DNA of 64,000 nt. Origin: Notoacmeibacter marinus. Lineage in GTDB: Bacteria; Pseudomonadota; Alphaproteobacteria; Rhizobiales; Rhizobiaceae. The stretch covers positions 682,001 to 746,000 of the forward strand of contig NZ_NBYO01000002.1 in assembly GCF_002238045.1 (NCBI RefSeq), written 5' to 3'. The translations under genes were made by a program, and so were the position numbers. Of this stretch, positions 16,433 to 25,737 are shown piece after piece; within the stretch, counting starts at the first letter, position 1; each line of letters begins with the position of its first letter. Under the pieces are notes generated by a model that ran no database searches, was not told the DNA's origin, and was given only the letters and a program-made list of their open reading frames with translations.

Positions 16433-17989
16433 ATGCCGATCACGATTTTGACTGTCGATGACGAACCCGTCCAGCGCCGACTGGCCAATGAAACGCTGAC
16501 CCGTGCCGGCTACCGCGTGGTGGAGGCGGAACATGGCGAAGCGGCGCTTCGCATTCTCTCCGACGAAAGCGCCGGTCCGATCGATCTCGTCCTGCTCGAT
16601 CTGATGATGCCGGGCATGGACGGTCTCGAGACGCTGGAAGTGATGCGGCAAAAGGAGTTCGACCAGCCGGTCGTCGTGCTGACGGCAAAGGGCGGCATGG
16701 AAAGCGTCATCGCGGCCATGCGCGCCGGCGCTTTCGACTACGTTGTCAAACCCGTTGCGCCGGAGCGGCTGCGGGCCGCCGTCCATGACGCGCTCAAGGT
16801 GAAGGAAAGGGTCGAGACCCCACGTCGTCGCAAGGGCAGTGCTTCGAACGCCTCGATCAGCTTCGACAACCTCATCGGCCGGTCCGAGGCAATGGCCCGT
16901 GTGATCACGATGGCGAAGAAGGCCGCCGCTTCCAACATTCCGATCATCATCGAAGGCGAGAGCGGCGTCGGCAAGGAAAAGCTGGCGCGCGCCATCGCCA
17001 ATGCGTCCGACCGCGCCCGCAAGAAATTCGTCACCGTCAATTGCGGCGCGATCCCGAAGGATCTCGTCGAAAGCATCCTCTTCGGGCACGAAAAAGGCGC
17101 GTTTACCGGTGCAACCGAACGGCAGACCGGAAAGTTCGTCGAAGCGGACGGCGGTACGCTGTTTCTCGACGAGATCGGCGATCTGCCGTTGGACGCCCAG
17201 GTCAAGCTTCTGCGCGCCGTGCAGGAGGGCGAGGTCGATCCGGTCGGCGCTCGCCAGACCCGCCAGGTCGATGTGCGCTTCATCTCCGCCACCCATCACG
17301 ATTTGCTGGCCGCGGTTCAGGCTGGCCATTTTCGCGAGGATTTGTTCTACCGGCTCTCTGTCTTTCCCATCCGTATGCCGCCGCTACGCGAGCGCCGCGA
17401 CGACATCGTGCCGCTGGCCGAGCAGTTCACGCGCAATTTCGCACGCAGCGAGAATGCCGGCCACATCAAGGGGATCGACCGCAGCGCGCTGAACCTTCTC
17501 ATGCGTTACGACTGGCCGGGCAATATCCGCCAGTTGGAGAACACGATTTTCCGGGCCGTGGTCCTGGCCGACGGGCCGCAGCTCACGCAGAACGATTTTC
17601 CACAGATCGCAACCCAGCTCGGCACGCCTGTGGCCGGTCACGAACGGCACCTTTCCGATCGGGAAGACCGCCGCGCGCCGACAGACGAAGCCGCGAACGA
17701 ACTGAGCGGGCTGCGTCGCGCTGCCGCGGCCCTTCGCCAGGCCGAACAGCATCCGACCTCGGACCCGGCGTCCGACGCGTTGATGGACGGCTTTCTGGCC
17801 GCACTGGACAGTGACGATCATATCCGACCGCTTACCGAGATCGAGGAAGAGATGATCCGGCTGGCGATCGACCATTATGGCGGACAGATGAGCGAAGTGG
17901 CCCGACGTCTCGGCATCGGCCGATCGACGCTCTATCGCAAACTCAAGGAATATGGCATTGACCCCGACGCCATGCGCGAAGCAGGGTGA
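16433..17989 (+). CDS. NtrC-type sigma-54 response regulator
   Basis: 518 aa. An N-terminal receiver domain with phospho-acceptor Asp56 (LLDLMMPGMDG) and lysine in YVVKPV is joined by a basic linker to an AAA+ domain: Walker A GESGVGKE (175-182), GAFTGA (222-227, the loop that contacts sigma-54), and Walker B GGTLFLDEIGDL. A linker and a Fis-type DNA-binding helix-turn-helix (MIRLAIDHYGGQMSEVARRLGIGRSTLYRKL) end the protein. It should activate sigma-54 promoters in response to a kinase not encoded nearby. It is followed, 216 bp later, by the DUF882 gene, a possible target. The role is unknown. Confidence 0.9.
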   Translation: MPITILTVDDEPVQRRLANETLTRAGYRVVEAEHGEAALRILSDESAGPIDLVLLDLMMPGMDGLETLEVMRQKEFDQPVVVLTAKGGMESVIAAMRAGAFDYVVKPVAPERLRAAVHDALKVKERVETPRRRKGSASNASISFDNLIGRSEAMARVITMAKKAAASNIPIIIEGESGVGKEKLARAIANASDRARKKFVTVNCGAIPKDLVESILFGHEKGAFTGATERQTGKFVEADGGTLFLDEIGDLPLDAQVKLLRAVQEGEVDPVGARQTRQVDVRFISATHHDLLAAVQAGHFREDLFYRLSVFPIRMPPLRERRDDIVPLAEQFTRNFARSENAGHIKGIDRSALNLLMRYDWPGNIRQLENTIFRAVVLADGPQLTQNDFPQIATQLGTPVAGHERHLSDREDRRAPTDEAANELSGLRRAAAALRQAEQHPTSDPASDALMDGFLAALDSDDHIRPLTEIEEEMIRLAIDHYGGQMSEVARRLGIGRSTLYRKLKEYGIDPDAMREAG

Positions 17990-18205
17990 GAGCGGCTGCC
18001 TGAAAGGCAGGGGTGGCCCTTAACTCTCTGTTTACCATGCTCTCGCCTTTGCAACGCCGAAGCGCCAAATTGTCAAACTGTCACCGCATTTACACAGCAC
18101 TAAGCACCCATTAACCAGTCTGTCCTTAGGATGAACGGAAAGTAAACGCCGTTGTCGTGTCGGATTGGTAGGGGACAGGGGCGCCAGTAAAATGGCGGGT
18201 GCAAC

Positions 18206-20017
18206 GTGAATGATCGACTGGGTCTACGCCGTTTGATCGGCGAATTTCATCGGATGCCATCTCTTCTGCGGGTCGGCCTGCCGGTCCTGGCGGTTTTCGC
18301 AGCCCTTCTGATCTCATCCACCCATGCCGAAGCAGCCAACCGTTCTTTGAAGCTCTTCAATGTCCATACCAAGGAAAAGGCGGAGATCGTCTACAAGCGG
18401 AACGGACGCTATGACTCCAAGGGCTTGCGCAAGATAAGCCACATGCTGCGCGACTGGCGCCGCAACGAGCCGACCAAAATGGACCCGCAGCTTCTGGATA
18501 TCGTCTGGGAAGCATACCGTCAGACGGGGTCGCGCAAGCACATCCACATCATTTCCGGTTACCGGTCGCCCAAGACCAACTCCATGCTTCGCCGCACCCG
18601 TGGCGGACAGGCCAAGAAAAGCCAGCACATGCTCGGCAAGGCCATGGATTTCTACATTCCGGGCGTCAAGCTGTCGAAGCTGCGGGAAATCGGCTTCAAG
18701 CTGCAGGGCGGCGGCGTCGGCTATTATCCGCGCTCCGGCTCGCCTTTCGTTCATTTCGATACCGGCAATGTTCGCGCATGGCCGCGCATGAGCCGCAAGG
18801 AACTGGCGCGCGTTTTCCCGAAAGGCAACACGCTGCACCTGCCTGCCGACGGCAAACCCCTGCCTGGCTACCAGACGGCGATGTCGGCCTATAAGAAGCG
18901 CAAGTCCAAGGGCATCGCCTATGCCGGCGGCAGCAAGTCATCCGGTGGCGGCGGTGGCGGAGGCTTCCTTGCCGCGCTCTTCGGTGGCGGCAATGACGAG
19001 GCGGAGGACAACGCTGAAATCGCGGTTGCCCGCGCGCCGGCCCGCCGCTCCAACCCCGTACCGCAGGCCGTTGTCAGCGCACCGGAGCCGACCCCCGGCC
19101 AGTTGCTTGCCGCGCTGCCCGCATCGTCGGTGCCGCTTCCTCTCGTGTCGCCGCGCCGCGTAGGCGCACCGACACCGCCAGCCGATATTCCGGCCGCGCC
19201 GGCTCCCGGCTCGGCAACGGTTCCAACGGCGCCGGTGGCAGTTCCAGCAGCGCCGATCGATGGCAATGACGAGGTTGGTGCGCTGATCGCCGCTGCGGAA
19301 GTGCCGCTTCCCGCCGCTCGCCCGCGCGTGGATGAACCCTCGTCGACGCTTCTGGCGCTCGCTTCCGAGCCTGGCGCTTCCAATGGCGGGCTGGAAGCCG
19401 CCAACGCCGTAGCCAATGCAGGCATGGCTGTCCCACTTCCGGTCAGACGTCCGCAGAGCGACGCCAACGCATTGCTGGCTGCACTGGACAGCTCGCGCCC
19501 CGACGTTCCCACGCCAATCCTTCCGACGCGCCGGACCGAGGTGGCGTCCGCGCCGTCAGATCCGTTGTCCCTTTCTGACGCGCCAAAGCCCCAGGCTGTG
19601 ACGTTTGCAAGTGCGACCGGTAGCCTGAGAGGCGGACGCTTGAGCAATGGCGGCGCAACCGAACTGGCCATGACGGATATTCCGACAAGCCGGCGGATCC
19701 GTGCCGATATGATCTCTCCCTCGGTCACAGGAACGACCGCCACGGCCGACCGTCCCGGCAAGGCCGATGTCGCCGCTCTCGAAGCGCAGCGCAGGGAAGC
19801 GCTGATCCGGCTGAACGATATCGATCAGGCGCGCTGGGCCATCAAGATTGGATCGCCGAAGATCGAGCGGAAGACAGCGGAAGCCACCCGCTCACTGCGC
19901 ACGCCGCCACGGCAGATGGTCATCACGGCCTTCACGCAGGAGCCGCAGAACAAGCGACCCGATGCTTTCGCCGGCAATGCGATCAACTTCCAGACCGTGG
20001 CCCGCTTCGAACGCTGA
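18206..20017 (+). CDS. DUF882 (YcbK/MepK-like) envelope protein, long C-tail
   Basis: 603 aa. After a signal or anchor segment (residues 17-45) comes a DUF882 domain of the peptidase M15 type (about 46-215), with the metal-site pattern: HIHIISGYRSPKTN, SQHMLGKAMDFYIPG and PFVHFDTGNVRAW. Enzymes of this fold cut peptidoglycan peptide crosslinks. The remaining 390 residues are low-complexity, rich in Ala, Pro and Ser with a glycine run, then a short structured end. The start is a GTG at 18206; the ATG at 18254 would still include the signal. TTAA-N7-TTTA at 18020-18034 resembles a CtrA box. A terminator lies 30 bp downstream. Confidence 0.82.
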   Translation: MNDRLGLRRLIGEFHRMPSLLRVGLPVLAVFAALLISSTHAEAANRSLKLFNVHTKEKAEIVYKRNGRYDSKGLRKISHMLRDWRRNEPTKMDPQLLDIVWEAYRQTGSRKHIHIISGYRSPKTNSMLRRTRGGQAKKSQHMLGKAMDFYIPGVKLSKLREIGFKLQGGGVGYYPRSGSPFVHFDTGNVRAWPRMSRKELARVFPKGNTLHLPADGKPLPGYQTAMSAYKKRKSKGIAYAGGSKSSGGGGGGGFLAALFGGGNDEAEDNAEIAVARAPARRSNPVPQAVVSAPEPTPGQLLAALPASSVPLPLVSPRRVGAPTPPADIPAAPAPGSATVPTAPVAVPAAPIDGNDEVGALIAAAEVPLPAARPRVDEPSSTLLALASEPGASNGGLEAANAVANAGMAVPLPVRRPQSDANALLAALDSSRPDVPTPILPTRRTEVASAPSDPLSLSDAPKPQAVTFASATGSLRGGRLSNGGATELAMTDIPTSRRIRADMISPSVTGTTATADRPGKADVAALEAQRREALIRLNDIDQARWAIKIGSPKIERKTAEATRSLRTPPRQMVITAFTQEPQNKRPDAFAGNAINFQTVARFER

Positions 20018-20046
20018 GCATCGCAATCGGGAACCAAGAACGTTAG

Positions 20047-20079
20047 ACGCTCGCCACGCACCCCGTTGGCGGGCGTTTT
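20047..20079 (+). terminator. Rho-independent terminator
   Basis: ACGCTCGCCA (20047-20056) pairs with TGGCGGGCGT (20067-20076), 10 bp with one G-U pair, followed by TTT. It ends the DUF882 transcript. Confidence 0.75.
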
Positions 20080-20166
20080 CGTCGATCACGCTGGCAGGCA
20101 GACAGTATCGTCAACGCAGCAGGCGTTGTTCGACGTCTTGCGATTGAAAAAAGCGCCCGAATTCCG

Positions 20167-20814
20167 TCAGACAGTTGCCAAACCGTGAGCCTCGCGCGCC
20201 AGCCGCTCGATCCCGTCCCAGTCTTCGGCATCCATCAGATCGTTCGGTGTGATCCAGGACCCGCCAACGCACAAGACATTCGGCAAGGACAGATAGTCCG
20301 GCGCGCTTTGCGGCGTAATGCCGCCGGTCGGACAAAAGGCGACACCCGATATTGGGCTGGAAAGCGATTTCAGAAAGGAAATGCCGCCGCTCTGCTCGGC
20401 CGGAAAGAATTTCAGAATCGAATAGCCTTCCTCGACCATGCTCATAATCTCCGATGGCGTGGTCGCGCCCGGCAGATAGGGCACCATATGATCCTTGGCT
20501 TCGTTCAGCAGTTCGACGGTCGTTCCGGGCGACACGATGAACTGCGAGCCTGCGGCTTCGGCTTCCTTGAACTGTTTGGGATTGAGGACCGTGCCGGCGC
20601 CGACGATCGCGCCCTCCACCTCGCTCGCCACGAGACGGATCGCATCGAGCGCATCGTTCGTCCGCAAGGTGATCTCGATGGCAGGAAGGCCGCCCGCGAC
20701 AAGCGCCTTCGCCATCGGCACGGCATGCGCCAGATTGGCGATTTGCACGACGGGAATGACCGGCTGGCCTCTGAGCACTTTCGACAGCGCTTCGTTCTTC
20801 TGCTGCATCTTCAT
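20167..20814 (-). CDS. eda: KDPG/KHG aldolase
   Basis: 215 aa class I aldolase of the Entner-Doudoroff pathway, splitting 2-keto-3-deoxy-6-phosphogluconate to pyruvate and glyceraldehyde-3-phosphate. Glu47 in EITLRT and Schiff-base Lys135 in LKFFPAE are present, with GAGTVL and CPTGGI motifs as expected. It follows the muramidase gene in the same direction after 57 bp, so cotranscription is possible though there is no functional link. edd is not in the window. Confidence 0.95.
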   Translation of the reverse strand: MKMQQKNEALSKVLRGQPVIPVVQIANLAHAVPMAKALVAGGLPAIEITLRTNDALDAIRLVASEVEGAIVGAGTVLNPKQFKEAEAAGSQFIVSPGTTVELLNEAKDHMVPYLPGATTPSEIMSMVEEGYSILKFFPAEQSGGISFLKSLSSPISGVAFCPTGGITPQSAPDYLSLPNVLCVGGSWITPNDLMDAEDWDGIERLAREAHGLATV

Positions 20815-20871
20815 CGTTGCGACCGTCCCTTTTCGTCGATTCCGTCCAACGACTTACTCGTCTTCGTTACG

Positions 20872-21840
20872 TCAGTCCAACCGAACCCGACCGAAAACCC
20901 TTTGAAGAATGGCGTAGAGGAGCGTGAGAAACGCCCAGCCGACGGAAGAGCGGCCCGTGGCAGCCTGTCCCGGCGCGTCGTTTTTCGTCGGGCTTTGCTT
21001 CCGCGCAGCTAGAACCTGCGTCAATTTCGCTCGCGTTCGCTGCCCGGCGACGCCATCTATCGGAAGACCCCAATCGTTCTGAAAGCGTCGGACGACCGTT
21101 TCGGTCCGCGAACCGAAAATGCCGTCGATCTGTAGATCGTGTCCGAGTTTCGTAAGGTCGGCCTGCAATCGGCGAACCGCCTCGCCTTTCGCGCCAATGC
21201 GCAGAAGGATCGGGACCGCTTTACACGAAAGCGTTCCGCCGAAGAGAGGGTCATAGACCGCAAAGGCGTCCGCCATTTTGCGGTCATAGGCGTTCTTCGC
21301 ATAGGCCGGCCCATTATACCCTTTGGCAAACGCCCGGAAATCTGGGGCCCTGAGCGCTTCATCCAGCCGGGTCTTCTCGATAAAGCGTCCCATCAGGCGG
21401 ACCTGCCCGCCGGGCCCGTTTCGCGCATCCGCGACCAGGGCATCGACCGAGGGGTAGCCGAGCCAGCGCCAGTGCGATCCCATCACCTGGCCACAGCCCC
21501 AGGAGCAGCTTTCATGCGCCGCGACATGATGGATCGCGGCGGCGCGCTTCAGCATTGCCCAACGCGCCGCCTGTCCGCGCGGGTTTTTGATGCGCCCTGC
21601 GCGCGGATCGGCGAGACCGGCCTCTCTGGCGATTGTTCGGGCGCGCCCCGCCAGCCGCCGGTCGAAATAATGGCCTTCGAACCGGATCAGCGGCTCGTCG
21701 CGTCCGCCGATTTGCGCCGAAAGCCGACCGCCGCTCTCCACCGCGACGACCGCCGCGAGCGCGGCCGGCGGGACGTCCAGCCGCCTGGCCTCTTTCTCGA
21801 TTGCATCACGAAGCGACGGTTCCAATGTCGGCACAGCCAT
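20872..21840 (-). CDS. N-acetylmuramidase with peptidoglycan-binding domain
   Basis: 322 aa. Residues 1-190 match the N-acetylmuramidase (DUF3380) domain known mainly from phage endolysins: VAVESGGR with the likely catalytic Glu35, [21 protein letters not shown] and [27 protein letters not shown]_binding_1 repeat follows ([25 protein letters not shown]). The end is hydrophobic ([17 protein letters not shown]), suggesting membrane anchoring. There is no N-terminal signal. The ATG at 21840 has AAGGAT upstream. Either a domesticated phage lysin or a cell-wall enzyme; no other phage genes are nearby. Confidence 0.85.
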   Translation of the reverse strand: MAVPTLEPSLRDAIEKEARRLDVPPAALAAVVAVESGGRLSAQIGGRDEPLIRFEGHYFDRRLAGRARTIAREAGLADPRAGRIKNPRGQAARWAMLKRAAAIHHVAAHESCSWGCGQVMGSHWRWLGYPSVDALVADARNGPGGQVRLMGRFIEKTRLDEALRAPDFRAFAKGYNGPAYAKNAYDRKMADAFAVYDPLFGGTLSCKAVPILLRIGAKGEAVRRLQADLTKLGHDLQIDGIFGSRTETVVRRFQNDWGLPIDGVAGQRTRAKLTQVLAARKQSPTKNDAPGQAATGRSSVGWAFLTLLYAILQRVFGRVRLD

Positions 21841-21930
21841 CGTACTATCCTTCTTCAGTAAAGAGGGGTCATTGTCGGTGGCTCGAGAGAAGCGTGGAAA
21901 AGCTATCGGTTTTTCGATAGAGCAGCCGCC

Positions 21931-22854
21931 ATGACACACGACACCGAGCTGCCCGTTCGCATCTGCGCGCTCTACTGTTTCACCAGGGTGGAGGATGCGC
22001 CCATCCTGCGCGAACGCCTTCTGAAGCTGTGCGAGGCGCAGGGCATTCGCGGCACGCTTCTCATCGCAAAGGAAGGCGTCAACGGTACGGTCGCGGGAGC
22101 GGACGACGCCATCGATGCGCTTCTCGCGGAACTGGACGACGCGCTTGATTTTTCGCGCGCCGAGATAAAGTTCGCACGGGAGGCGACGATGCCGTTTCAT
22201 CGGCTCAAGGTGCGTCTGAAAAAGGAGATCGTAACGATGGGCGTCGACGATCTCGATCCCGTTCACGGCGCCGGCACGCATCTGTCGCCAGCGGAATGGA
22301 ACGCCCTGCTCGCCGATCCCGAAACTGTCGTGATCGATACCCGCAACGATTACGAGACCGCGCTCGGCACTTTCGACAAGGCCATCGATCCCGCGACCGC
22401 GACATTCCGTGAGTTTCCGGAGTGGGCAGCGCGTCACGACAATGAGCTGCGCGGCAGGAAGCTGGCCATGTTCTGCACCGGCGGCATACGCTGCGAAAAG
22501 GCCACCGCCTATATGAAGGCGCTTGGCCATGAGGAGGTCTATCACCTCAAGGGCGGCATTCTGGCCTATCTGGAAGAGGTGCCGGAGAAAGAGAGCCGCT
22601 GGCAGGGCGATTGCTTCGTCTTCGACGAGCGCGTGGCTGTCGGCCACGGCCTCGCGCCGTCGGACGCAACGCTCTGCCGCGCCTGTCGCCACCCCCTGAC
22701 GCCTGAGGAGCGCGCCGAACCCACCTATGAAGAGGGTGTCTCCTGTCCGCATTGCATCGATGTGCGGACCGAAGCGGACCGTGCCCGCTATCGGCAGCGG
22801 CAAAGGCAGATGGAACTGGCGGAACGGGCCGGCCGCAGGCACATAGGCGGCTAG
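21931..22854 (+). CDS. trhO: tRNA uridine(34) hydroxylase
   Basis: 307 aa rhodanese-family enzyme (formerly UPF0176/YceA) that makes 5-hydroxyuridine at the wobble position of tRNA. An N-terminal acylphosphatase-like domain (to about residue 100) precedes the rhodanese domain with active-site Cys182 in CTGGIRCEKA, then a C-terminal cysteine-rich region (CRACRHPLTPEE and CPHCID) that may bind a metal. The start at 21931 has a poor Shine-Dalgarno and lies 10 nt after a CTATCG/CGATAG hairpin (21903-21920). It is divergent from the muramidase. Confidence 0.93.
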   Translation: MTHDTELPVRICALYCFTRVEDAPILRERLLKLCEAQGIRGTLLIAKEGVNGTVAGADDAIDALLAELDDALDFSRAEIKFAREATMPFHRLKVRLKKEIVTMGVDDLDPVHGAGTHLSPAEWNALLADPETVVIDTRNDYETALGTFDKAIDPATATFREFPEWAARHDNELRGRKLAMFCTGGIRCEKATAYMKALGHEEVYHLKGGILAYLEEVPEKESRWQGDCFVFDERVAVGHGLAPSDATLCRACRHPLTPEERAEPTYEEGVSCPHCIDVRTEADRARYRQRQRQMELAERAGRRHIGG

Positions 22855-22938
22855 ACCGAAAGATCGGCCCTCCCATTCGCATCTTCGGTCCCTACATGAA
22901 CCGGCAGGACGAACACCAATCCGACAACCGGACCTATC

Positions 22939-24024
22939 ATGGATGCAATGACTCCCGCCGCGCCCACTGCCCATCTGCTCGATACGCCGCTCGATCGCGA
23001 CGAAGCGCTGAAGATCGGCCCGTTGCCAGCCGATCATCCGCCGGTCAAACCGAAGAAGACAGGCGTCCTTCTCGTCAATCTGGGCACGCCGGACGGTACC
23101 GACTACTGGCCGATGCGGCGCTATCTGCGTCAGTTCCTCTCCGACAAGAGGGTCATCGAATGGCCGCGCGCGCTCTGGTATCCGATCCTTTACGGCATCG
23201 TGCTGAACACGCGGCCGAAGAAGAGCGGCGCGGCCTATGCCTCCATCTGGAACACAGAGCGCAACGAAAGCCCTCTGCGGACCATCACTCGCAGCCAGGG
23301 CGAAAAGCTTTCCGAAGCCCTGGCGGGCGAGCCGCATATCGTCGTCGACTGGGCGATGCGCTATGGCCAGCCCTCCATCGAAGACGTGACCAACCGGCTT
23401 CTCGAGCAGGGCTGCCAGAAGATCGTGATGATGCCGCTCTATCCGCAATATTCGGCGTCGACCACGGCGACTGTGCAGGACGATTTCTTCCGCGCGCTGA
23501 TGAAGTTGCGCTGGCTGCCCTCCATAACGACCATCGGCCCCTGGCATGACGAACCGGTCTATATCGAGGCGCTGGCCCGTTCCATCGAGCAGCATCTGGC
23601 TTCGCTCGACTGGGAGCCGGAAAGGGTGATTGCCTCCTATCATGGCATTCCGCAGAGCTATTTTCGGAATGGCGATCCCTATCACTGCCATTGCCAGAAG
23701 ACCTCACGCCTGCTCGAACAGCGGCTTGGCTGGGACAAGGGGCGGCTGATGACCTGCTTCCAGAGCCGTTTCGGCCCGGAGGAATGGCTCCAGCCCTATA
23801 CCGACAAGACGGTCGAGAAGCTGGCGAATGATGGGATCAAACGGATCGCCGTTCTCAATCCCGGTTTCGTCGCCGACTGCCTGGAAACGCTGGAAGAGAT
23901 CGCAGGCGAAGCCGGCGAAATCTTCCACGAGCACGGTGGCGAGAAGTTCTCGCACATTCCGTGCCTGAACGATTCGCCCGAAGGCATGGCCGTGATCGAA
24001 GAATTGGTCCGGCGCGAGATTTGA
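22939..24024 (+). CDS. hemH: Ferrochelatase
   Basis: 361 aa. Inserts Fe2+ into protoporphyrin IX in the last step of heme synthesis, at the inner face of the membrane. Family motifs are complete: VLLVNLGTPD, MRYGQPSI, MMPLYPQYSASTTATV, the catalytic His in ASYHGIPQSY, CHCQKTS, TCFQSRFGPEEWLQPYTD and the C-terminal PGFVADCLETLEEI. It follows trhO after 84 bp in the same direction and is convergent with the lipoprotein gene at 24046. Confidence 0.96.
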   Translation: MDAMTPAAPTAHLLDTPLDRDEALKIGPLPADHPPVKPKKTGVLLVNLGTPDGTDYWPMRRYLRQFLSDKRVIEWPRALWYPILYGIVLNTRPKKSGAAYASIWNTERNESPLRTITRSQGEKLSEALAGEPHIVVDWAMRYGQPSIEDVTNRLLEQGCQKIVMMPLYPQYSASTTATVQDDFFRALMKLRWLPSITTIGPWHDEPVYIEALARSIEQHLASLDWEPERVIASYHGIPQSYFRNGDPYHCHCQKTSRLLEQRLGWDKGRLMTCFQSRFGPEEWLQPYTDKTVEKLANDGIKRIAVLNPGFVADCLETLEEIAGEAGEIFHEHGGEKFSHIPCLNDSPEGMAVIEELVRREI

Positions 24025-24045
24025 AGGGCTAGGTGGCGGAGGCGT

Positions 24046-25512
24046 TCATTTCGCCGTCACATCATCCAGGACCAGTTGATTAACCGCACACCAAGTGGGG
24101 TAGCTGACATAGTCGCCATGATTTTCGACCGCGTTCAGCACACGAGCATTCCAAAACGGCGAGTTGTAAGGAACGATCGAACGCTTGGTACCGCCCCCCC
24201 CACCCGGCAATGAAAGACCGCGCCGGAATTGCACTCTCTTGTTCGAGCCGCTGTCCCACAATTCGGGGATTTCGCGGGCACGAAGAAGCCAACCGTTAGC
24301 CACGTCGCACTTCGTCAAATCCTTCTTATTAACGTTGGATAAAGACGTTTGTTTTCCCGCAGAATAATTTAGTATTATCTCGTGCGACGCACCATAAGGA
24401 TCAGTTCTAGAATATATTTCTCCAGGTTCATAATTTGGCTTATAGTGACCTACCGCGGTTTTGTCTCTCTTATTTTTAAAGAACCACGCCATCGGAAAGA
24501 AAAAATCAGTGGCAGAGTCGCATCGCGCGGATTTTTTTCTTTTCAACTCCCCCTCAGACCAATCGCAAGTTGCCGTCATTGCGATCATTCGCGGCTTTTG
24601 TTCAAGCGGAAACAAGCGACGCCTCGCCAACCTTTCTGAACGCCCTCTCGATAGTTCAGCATCCACACGCTCATTCATGGCTTCTTGAATAGCAATCCAC
24701 TTTGAAGCTTCGGAAGCCGGATTAATGAGGAGAACAAGGTCACCGAGTGTCCGGGGAAACTGCCTTCCATGGCTGTGATCGGCAATTTGCGAAATAACCT
24801 TCTCTTCATTCAATAAGCCCGTCAGAAGCATGTTACCGCCGAAAGAATGCCCATAGGTTAGCATTTTTCTGTGAGCGGACTTATCGCTTCTGGTAATCGT
24901 GGTTGATTCAATCTGCCGTAAGGTGTCGATAAGTAGGGAAGCGTGCTCATCAGACTTCGTCTTCCGTGACCAAACGGTCGGGGCGAACAGAACACTATTG
25001 AGAAGCTTACTTTGCGTTCGTCCACGCCACCCAACGTAAATACCGATCAACTCAGTCTCAGAACCATCAATACCAGGTCGTTGATTTAAAAACTCGCGCG
25101 AGTACGCAAGCAGTGTTCGAAATTTCTGAATGTCACTATCCGCCACATCTGCATTGTGTCGCCAGCCATGAATATATACGATAACAAAGACGTTATTTTT
25201 AGAATTTATAAGATCAATCGTAGATTCAACCTGCTTCGAATCGAATAATCGACTGGGATTTTCATCGATCTCGATAAATGAGAGGTAGTAACGGTCACGG
25301 ACAGGTCCTGTAGCCCTGTTCGGCATAATATTCTTCTGGATAGAACAATGTCTTGATGTGCTATTCTCCTTCGAGGTCGGAGCATAATTAAGATAGAAAT
25401 AACAATCCGATAAGTTATATGATATATATTTCCTATATTGCTGACTGCCGACGCAACCGCCGATCAAAGAGGAGAAAGAAATTAGAAGCGCTAGTGATAA
25501 AAATTTTTTCAT
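24046..25512 (-). CDS. Lipoprotein alpha/beta-hydrolase, likely acquired
   Basis: 488 aa. Signal with lipobox IGGC (Cys 20). An alpha/beta-hydrolase core is visible: VFVIVYIHGWRHNAD (oxyanion strand) and the nucleophile elbow YGHSFGGN. The C-terminal half does not match anything I know. Base composition is much lower in GC than every neighbouring gene, with codons such as TTA, ATA and AAA common, which indicates horizontal transfer. It has its own AT-rich promoter (25531-25559). No integrase, insertion sequence or target duplication is visible. The substrate is unknown; resemblance to phospholipase or esterase-type lipoproteins is limited to the core motifs. Confidence 0.7.
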   Translation of the reverse strand: MKKFLSLALLISFSSLIGGCVGSQQYRKYISYNLSDCYFYLNYAPTSKENSTSRHCSIQKNIMPNRATGPVRDRYYLSFIEIDENPSRLFDSKQVESTIDLINSKNNVFVIVYIHGWRHNADVADSDIQKFRTLLAYSREFLNQRPGIDGSETELIGIYVGWRGRTQSKLLNSVLFAPTVWSRKTKSDEHASLLIDTLRQIESTTITRSDKSAHRKMLTYGHSFGGNMLLTGLLNEEKVISQIADHSHGRQFPRTLGDLVLLINPASEASKWIAIQEAMNERVDAELSRGRSERLARRRLFPLEQKPRMIAMTATCDWSEGELKRKKSARCDSATDFFFPMAWFFKNKRDKTAVGHYKPNYEPGEIYSRTDPYGASHEIILNYSAGKQTSLSNVNKKDLTKCDVANGWLLRAREIPELWDSGSNKRVQFRRGLSLPGGGGGTKRSIVPYNSPFWNARVLNAVENHGDYVSYPTWCAVNQLVLDDVTAK

Positions 25513-25530
25513 TGCCGTCCCCCACGTCCA

Positions 25531-25559
25531 AATATTTACAAGATTTTACCAATTTTCAA
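25531..25559 (-). promoter_or_regulatory. Sigma-70-like promoter of the lipoprotein gene
   Basis: TTGAAA (25559-25554) and AATATT (25536-25531) with a 17-nt spacer on the minus strand, about 20 bp before the start codon. It lies in a strongly AT-rich 225-bp gap (25513-25737) that otherwise shows no gene. Confidence 0.55.
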
Positions 25560-25737
25560 GTTATTTTTAAATCATCGAGAGGAGCTAAATTAGGCTAATA
25601 GTAAAATTGATACCGCTGGGAAATTACGAAGTTTATGCCATTTTTCCGTGAGGGCGTTGGTCGTTTAATTCGCCCTTGCAAAGCCACGCGCATCTAACGA
25701 TCTTCGCTCGATAGTTTTTTCAAATCGGAACTCCATC

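Noticed and set aside
16340-17329. Long open frame antisense to the NtrC-type regulator
   Set aside because: It mirrors the codon structure of the real gene, has no recognisable domain, and lacks a sensible start. Similar antisense frames over gltB, gltD, matB and others were dismissed for the same reason.
21841-23691. N-terminal extension of the muramidase frame over trhO and hemH
   Set aside because: The frame is open only because it is antisense to two GC-rich genes. The muramidase has its own ATG with AAGGAT at 21840.
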